Below are positions 36,926 through 40,882 of a stretch of 40,882 nt of DNA, piece after piece. The position numbers were made by a program, and so were the translations under genes. The stretch comes from an uncultured Fibrobacter sp. (GTDB taxonomy: Bacteria; Fibrobacterota; Fibrobacteria; Fibrobacterales; Fibrobacteraceae), in NCBI GenBank assembly GCA_946407235.1, contig CAMJNF010000005.1:1-40882 (forward strand). Direction: 5' to 3'. A model generated the notes under the pieces. That model was not told where the DNA came from. It made no database searches and was given only the letters and a program-made list of their open reading frames with translations. Position 1 is the stretch's first letter, and every line of letters starts with the position of its first letter.

Positions 36926-38242
36926 ATGAAATCAGTACCTATAACGCTCCTCACCGGTTACCTGGGAGCCGGCAAAACAACTCTCCTCAACTACGTTCTC
37001 AACAATCAGCAGGGCTACCACGTCGCCGTTATCGTAAACGACATTGGCGAAGTGAACATCGACCAGACCTTGATTGAAAAGGGCGGAAACATCACGAAGG
37101 AAGATTCGGGCAAGGTCGTCCCGCTTTCGAATGGCTGCATTTGCTGTTCTCTCAAGACCGACTTGATCGAACAAATTGCCGAACTTTTGGAAATGGGCAA
37201 GTTCGACTACATCCTCATCGAAGCGAGCGGCATTTGCGAACCCATTCCTATCGCACAGACCATCAGCTTTGCCGGAAGCCAGCTCCGCAGCAAAGACGGT
37301 CGCCCTCTCCCCTGCCATTTGGACAACATTGTGGCTGTCGTTGACGTGCTCCGCCTCGCTGACGAATTTGCCGGCGGCGAAAAGCTCCTCGACGAAGACC
37401 TCGAAGAAGAAGACATTGCAAACTTGCTCATCCAGCAGATTGAATTCTGCAACACGATTATTTTGAACAAAGTCGATGCTTTGAGCAAGCACGATTTGGA
37501 ACATGTGAAGGCCGTCGTGAAGGCTTTGCAGCCGACCGCCAAGATGATTGAAACGAACTACGGCAAGGTCGAAATGAAGGACATTCTCGACACGAAGCAG
37601 TTCGACTTCAACAAAGTCGCTGAATCGAGCACTTGGGCTATCAAGCTCAACGAAGAAGGTCACGATAACCACGACGACGATGATGATGATGATCATGACG
37701 AACATGAACATCACCACCACGACCATGACGATGACCACGACGAGCACGAACATCATCATCACGACCATGATGAACACGATCATGACCACGATGATGAAGA
37801 CCACAGCCATTGCGACCATGAACATGGTGTTTGCCACTGCGGCCACCACCACGACAAGGATCATCCGCACGGCGACGAATATGGCATCAGCACGTTTGTC
37901 TACGAAGACCATCGTCCCTTGAACCGCGAAAAGTTCGAAGCCTTCCTCGATGACTATCCGACGAGCATCATCCGCACGAAAGGTCTCATCTGGTTCAGCG
38001 ATGAACGCAGCGAAAGCTACCTGTTCGAACAGGCAGGCAAGCAGGCCTCCGCCCAGAATTTTGGACGTTGGTTCGCTGCCGAAAGCGAAGCCGAACAGAA
38101 GCGTATCCTCGCCGAAAATCCGCAACTCCAGAAAATCTGGGACGAAAAGTACGGTGACCGCATCATTCGTTTGGTATTCATTGGCCAGCACATGGACAAG
38201 AAGAAGATTATCCAAGTGATGAACGACTGCTTGGATGACTAA
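36926..38242 (+). CDS. COG0523/CobW-family GTPase, putative zinc chaperone
   Basis: A 438-residue P-loop GTPase of the G3E family. ATG at 36926 is chosen because the protein then starts MKSVPITLLTGYLGAGKTTL, as homologues do. Walker A GYLGAGKT is at 11-18, VNDIGEVNID is the Mg/switch region, the metal-binding CICC of the family CXCC motif is at 71-74, and the base-recognition NKVD near 192-195. Residues about 246-318 are an extraordinary run of His, Asp and Glu with two Cys near the end (HCDHEHGVCHCGHHHD), clearly a metal-binding store or sensor. The C-terminal CobW_C domain follows (ISTFVYEDHRPLNREKFEAFLDD). Relatives (ZigA, ZagA, YeiR, ZNG1) deliver zinc to client proteins. The client here is unknown. 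Ended by a strong terminator. Confidence 0.92.
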   Translation: MKSVPITLLTGYLGAGKTTLLNYVLNNQQGYHVAVIVNDIGEVNIDQTLIEKGGNITKEDSGKVVPLSNGCICCSLKTDLIEQIAELLEMGKFDYILIEASGICEPIPIAQTISFAGSQLRSKDGRPLPCHLDNIVAVVDVLRLADEFAGGEKLLDEDLEEEDIANLLIQQIEFCNTIILNKVDALSKHDLEHVKAVVKALQPTAKMIETNYGKVEMKDILDTKQFDFNKVAESSTWAIKLNEEGHDNHDDDDDDDHDEHEHHHHDHDDDHDEHEHHHHDHDEHDHDHDDEDHSHCDHEHGVCHCGHHHDKDHPHGDEYGISTFVYEDHRPLNREKFEAFLDDYPTSIIRTKGLIWFSDERSESYLFEQAGKQASAQNFGRWFAAESEAEQKRILAENPQLQKIWDEKYGDRIIRLVFIGQHMDKKKIIQVMNDCLDD

Positions 38243-38272
38243 TTATTGGTCAATAGTCATTAGTTATTAGTA
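38243..38272. repeat. TTATTGGTCAAT word repeat
   Basis: TTATTGGTCAATAGTCATTA and a further GTTATTAG follow the GTPase stop codon directly. TTATTGGTCAAT also occurs, inverted, at 27663-27675 just before yfcE, and related ACTATTAGTTGTTAGTCAAG at 19768-19787 before the aminotransferase gene. Confidence 0.5.
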
Positions 38273-38283
38273 TGTTATACGAG

Positions 38284-38316
38284 AATCCCCGCGAACGTTC
38301 GCGGGGATTTTTTTTC
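38284..38316 (+). terminator. Strong rho-independent terminator
   Basis: AATCCCCGCGAAC and GTTCGCGGGGATT form a perfect 13-bp stem followed by a run of T to 38315. It ends the GTPase gene and lies before the convergent rmuC stop at 38335. Confidence 0.92.
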
Positions 38317-38334
38317 AACGACGGAGTTAAGCCG

Positions 38335-39573
38335 TTAATTATCTCCAATTTTTTGTATTTCTATCCCGTCGATTTCTGCTGGGAGCGGATTTCTGGAGTC
38401 CTGTTTTGCACCGAGCTGTTCTAGCTTGCGGCATGTCACGACAATACTTTGTCCACGATCACCCAACCTCTGCATTCCCTTGCCATAAGCTTCTTGAGCT
38501 TTACCAAGAGCAGTCCCAATTTCATCCATGTTTTTCACGAACATGCCCACGCGTTTGAGCATTTCATTTGCGAGGTCAAAGACTTTCTGCTGATTTTGCG
38601 CCTGTTGCACTTGGCGCCAAGTCATTTTCACCATGCGGAGCATCGCATAAAGAGACTGTTCGTCAGCGATATAGACGTTCTTTTCAAAAGCTTCGCGCCA
38701 AAGCGAATGGTCTTCGGCTAGGGCCGCCCAAAGAGCGGCCGCACGCGGCACGAACATCACGACAAAATCCATTGATTTCTTAGGAGCCTTGACATAGCTC
38801 GAATAATCCTTTGTCGAAAGTTCATTCACATGCTTTCTGAGACTATCGATATGCTTTTTCAAAAGCACTTTGCGCTCGTCCGGATTTTCCGCCTGCATAT
38901 AATCCATAAAAGCAGTCATCGAAACTTTCGAATCGACAATAACTTCTTTGTACGGATCCAAATGCACAATAACATCAGGGCGTAACATGGAATTAGAGTT
39001 ATCCGCATGCACAATAGCTCCGTTGGCATCGCGAAGCGTTGTCTGCACGTCAAAATGCTTGCCTTCTTCAAGGCCGAGCGATTCCAAGACTTCTTCGAGA
39101 ACGCGTTCACCCCAATCCCCTTGAATTTTACTGTCATGTTTAAATGCACGAACAAGTTCATTCGCTGCATTTTTCGTTTTATCGTTAGCATCGATGGACT
39201 GTTTTAGAACTTCCTTAAGCGAGGAATTCGCCTCCGTCTGCGCACGAGTCGTATCGTTCATGGTCTTTTCCATCTTGGCGATGGTTTCCTTGAGCGGGTT
39301 CACGAGCTGTTCCATGGTCGCGTGTCCCGATTCCGAAAGTTGCTTTTCGCGCTGTTTGAGCATCTCTTCGGTGGCGTTTTTCGCTTCGGCAACTAGACGT
39401 TTCGAGATATCATCGAAGCGAGCTTTTTGCTCTTCAAAAGCTCGAGCCGCCTCGGCTTTTGTCATTTCAAGTTGGCTTTTCAATACAGCGACTTCTGTTT
39501 TTGCACCATGTCCCAATAAATAACCAATTGCGATCCCTAAGACAGCGCAAATAATGGCGACGGCAATTATCAT
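38335..39573 (-). CDS. rmuC: DNA recombination protein RmuC
   Basis: A 412-residue protein. The ATG at 39573 has AAGGAG 6 bases upstream; a TTG at 39576 would add one residue. An N-terminal membrane helix (IIAVAIICAVLGIAIGYLLG) is followed by a long coiled coil (about 28-135, Glu/Lys/Ala-rich). The nuclease-like RmuC core comes next: KIQGDWGERVLEEVLESLGLEEGKHFDVQ, LRPDVIVHLDPYKEVIVDSKVSMTAFMDYM and MDFVVMFVPRAAALWAALAEDHSLWREAFEKNVYIADEQSLYAMLRMVKMTWR. The Asp of RPDVIV and the DSKVS motif correspond to the PD-(D/E)XK-type active site. RmuC limits inversions at short inverted repeats, which fits the repeat-rich surroundings, though this is only a suggestion. Monocistronic and divergent from trp. 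Confidence 0.95.
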   Translation of the reverse strand: MIIAVAIICAVLGIAIGYLLGHGAKTEVAVLKSQLEMTKAEAARAFEEQKARFDDISKRLVAEAKNATEEMLKQREKQLSESGHATMEQLVNPLKETIAKMEKTMNDTTRAQTEANSSLKEVLKQSIDANDKTKNAANELVRAFKHDSKIQGDWGERVLEEVLESLGLEEGKHFDVQTTLRDANGAIVHADNSNSMLRPDVIVHLDPYKEVIVDSKVSMTAFMDYMQAENPDERKVLLKKHIDSLRKHVNELSTKDYSSYVKAPKKSMDFVVMFVPRAAALWAALAEDHSLWREAFEKNVYIADEQSLYAMLRMVKMTWRQVQQAQNQQKVFDLANEMLKRVGMFVKNMDEIGTALGKAQEAYGKGMQRLGDRGQSIVVTCRKLEQLGAKQDSRNPLPAEIDGIEIQKIGDN

Positions 39574-39817
39574 CAAGAACTCCTTTTAACGTTCTAGCAA
39601 TATATCGTAATCACATTGAAATCTGTAAAATAAAACTAAAAAACTAGCGATTTGAATACGTGACATTATATGACATTTTAAAATGGGGCGCGCAAATTTC
39701 TGGTCCGATATATAGTTTTTAATTATATAAATCAACATTAAAATAGCCATTAATTATAACAAGGCCCTGTTTCAGAGTAGTTTAATAGGATTTTTTAAGA
39801 AAATTCAGACCAACCCC
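39574..39817. other. Divergent gap rmuC / trp leader
   Basis: An AT-rich stretch without a gene. The only structure noticed is a tandem 10-mer, TGACATTATA TGACATTTTA (39661-39680), which could be a regulator site for rmuC. No recognised operator for a Trp repressor was found. Confidence 0.4.
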
Positions 39818-39846
39818 TTGCCATGCGCCATTGGGATTGATATTTT
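39818..39846 (+). promoter_or_regulatory. trp promoter, leaderless geometry
   Basis: TTGCCA (39818-39823), a 17-base spacer and TATTTT (39841-39846). The first ATG of the leader peptide lies 6 bases later (39853) and a second directly follows (39856), so transcription should begin at or next to AUG. No Shine-Dalgarno sequence precedes it. Confidence 0.7.
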
Positions 39847-39852
39847 TGTGGC

Positions 39853-39909
39853 ATGATGAATTTCGTAACAAATGCAACTCTCAACCGTCGTTGGTGGCGC
39901 GGACTCTAA
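39853..39909 (+). CDS. trpL: trp leader peptide with tandem Trp codons
   Basis: An 18-residue open frame, MMNFVTNATLNRRWWRGL, ending at TAA 39907-39909. Two adjacent TGG codons at 39892-39897 make Trp 2 of 18 residues, a strong enrichment for the rarest codon. Downstream lie the attenuator stems and then trpE. The role would be to measure charged tRNA-Trp: the ribosome stalls at the TGG pair when tryptophan is short. The peptide itself needs no function. Either the ATG at 39853 or at 39856 could be the start; neither has a ribosome site, but the promoter position suits leaderless initiation. The arrangement is that of the classical E. coli trpL; I did not expect it in this phylum, and whether it is described there I cannot check. 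Confidence 0.85.
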   Translation: MMNFVTNATLNRRWWRGL

Positions 39910-39987
39910 CATAGAGCCCGGTATTTGTTACAAATCACCCAAGATTTTTAAGCAAAGGCTTCCGGACTCACGGAGGCCTTCCTTTTT
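39900..39987 (+). promoter_or_regulatory. trp attenuator: alternative antiterminator and terminator stems
   Basis: Strand 1 CGGACTCT (39900-39907), just after the Trp codons, pairs with strand 2 AGAGCCCG (39913-39920). Strand 2 (GAGCCCGG, 39914-39921) can instead pair with strand 3 CCGGACTC (39962-39969). Strand 3 is part of the terminator stem AAGGCTTCCG/CGGAGGCCTT (39955-39980, 10 bp with one G-T pair), followed by CCTTTTT. Thus stalling at the TGG codons would hide strand 1, let 2 pair with 3 and allow read-through. Completing the peptide would cover strand 2 and let the terminator form. A further perfect 9-bp pair, GTAACAAAT (39865-39873) with ATTTGTTAC (39923-39931), encloses strands 1 and 2. 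Confidence 0.85.
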
Positions 39988-40074
39988 ACCGAAAATTGAC
40001 GAAATCCTCCGGGACTTAAAGCCTTTGTGAACCTTAAACGAAAAGGCAAACAAGTTTTAAACTAGAGGATTAAA

Positions 40075-40882
40075 ATGACTAAGATTACTCACATCACCGA
40101 TCGCCCGGGTTACGCTCCACGTACAGACAGCATTTACGTTGCACTCCCCGGAGAACGTTACACCCCGTTTTCACTTGCCAAGAAGCTCGGCGCAAAGGCA
40201 ATTTTTGAATCCGCCAGCTTTGACCACGGTCGCAGCCGCTATTCCACTTTGATGGTGGACGAAGGTTTCCGCCTGCGCCAGAACGACAAGAACGTAAGCA
40301 TTGTCGTGGACGGCAAGGAAAGCGAATTCTTGGCTGAAGGAGATGGCGATATTCTCGACGCACTGCTCAAGATTTCTGCAGAAAACACGGTGCCGCCCAA
40401 CCAGATTCCGATTCCGTCTTCGGGCGTGGGCTACCTCGGCTACGAATTCTGCGCCCGCTGCGATACCATTCGCCTCGCCCCGCAGGTGGACGAACTCAAC
40501 ATTCCCGAAGCAGAATTCTTGGTGGGTCACATTTACATTGTGTTTGACCACTTCACCGAAAAGCTTCATTTGTTCGCACTGAACTACGAAGAACACCAGA
40601 TTGACTTGAAGGCCGCCATTGAAAAGGTGAAGGCACGCCTCGCCGACTTGGACTTCAGCTACCTCGCCCCGGAACAGCAGTACGGCAAGGGCATCACGAT
40701 GACGGACCTGGAACAGTCCCGCAAGGAATACGTAGAGAAAGTCGCCGCCTTGCAAAAGCACATCATCGCCGGCAATATCGTGCAGGCCGTGCCATCCCGC
40801 CGCATCCAGTTCGCAAGCGACATCGCAGCGCTGGATATTTACCGCAGGCTCCGCACGGTGAACCCGTCTCCGTACATGTTCT
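40075..40882 (+). CDS. trpE: Anthranilate synthase component I, N-terminal part (cut by window end)
   Basis: 269 residues are visible; the gene continues past the window. GAGGA lies 5 bases before the ATG at 40075. TrpE makes anthranilate from chorismate and ammonia (supplied by TrpG), the first step of tryptophan synthesis. FESASFDHGRSRYSTLMV (about 43-60) is the region that binds feedback-inhibiting Trp in homologues (LLES motif). SSGVGYLGYEF (about 116-126) and the start of the chorismate-binding core are clear: YVEKVAALQKHIIAGNIVQAVPSRRIQFASDIAALDIYRRLRTVNPSPYMF. The gene lies 88 bases beyond the attenuator and so should be controlled by both enzyme feedback and transcription attenuation. 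Further trp genes probably follow outside the window. Confidence 0.96.
   Translation, partial: MTKITHITDRPGYAPRTDSIYVALPGERYTPFSLAKKLGAKAIFESASFDHGRSRYSTLMVDEGFRLRQNDKNVSIVVDGKESEFLAEGDGDILDALLKISAENTVPPNQIPIPSSGVGYLGYEFCARCDTIRLAPQVDELNIPEAEFLVGHIYIVFDHFTEKLHLFALNYEEHQIDLKAAIEKVKARLADLDFSYLAPEQQYGKGITMTDLEQSRKEYVEKVAALQKHIIAGNIVQAVPSRRIQFASDIAALDIYRRLRTVNPSPYMF

Noticed and set aside
36727-36954. A 75-codon minus-strand frame before the GTPase gene
   Set aside because: It overlaps the GTPase start and promoter and has no ribosome site; composition is not convincing.
36932-38215. A 427-codon open frame on the minus strand
   Set aside because: It is antisense to the COG0523 GTPase; its runs of Val/Met/Ile mirror the His/Asp codons of the linker.

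Overview
The window looks like a chromosomal segment of a Fibrobacter-type bacterium (Fibrobacterota, an anaerobic fibre degrader of the gut). The reasons are a lipoprotein with the serine-run linker common in Fibrobacter surface proteins, a giant exported protein with a type IX-like C-terminal sorting domain, a PorV/PorQ-like barrel, an Fe-type superoxide dismutase of the Bacteroides kind, and intergenic DNA full of short palindromic and word-like repeats. This assignment is inferred from protein style only; no database was searched.

Layout. 1-7075: the end of an unknown gene, a lipoprotein, a membrane-bound EAL phosphodiesterase, a PH-domain membrane protein, a DUF2798-like protein behind a perfect palindrome, superoxide dismutase, and a pair of related single-pass membrane proteins. 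7192-21930: a surface-polysaccharide and outer-membrane region. It holds a three-gene overlapping operon with two sugar-transferase-like genes, a 2142-residue exported repeat protein on the minus strand, a minus-strand aminotransferase/flippase/glycosyltransferase operon, tRNA-Lys(UUU), a PorV/PorQ-like barrel and a possible glycosyltransferase. 22193-29874: glyceraldehyde-3-phosphate dehydrogenase, a 1269-residue TPR/transglutaminase lipoprotein, the YfcE phosphodiesterase with a 3'-end remnant behind it, and a fused SpmA-SpmB membrane protein. 30015-34103: a second EAL phosphodiesterase, an overlapping pair of membrane proteins (one faintly NrfD-like) and the manganese exporter MntP. 34256-40882: DNA ligase LigA, a COG0523 metal-chaperone GTPase, RmuC, and the start of trpE.

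The strongest regulatory finding is a complete trp attenuator in front of trpE: a consensus promoter, an 18-residue leader peptide with two adjacent Trp codons, mutually exclusive antiterminator and terminator stems, and a U-tract. The leader peptide itself seems to be read from a leaderless mRNA. The same geometry, a -10 box 6-8 nt before ATG with no Shine-Dalgarno sequence, recurs at up to five other genes. The second notable point is that a palindromic intergenic repeat appears inside the ligA reading frame, adding about 28 residues just before the catalytic KxDG lysine. Several other dispersed repeat families sit between genes and are described separately.
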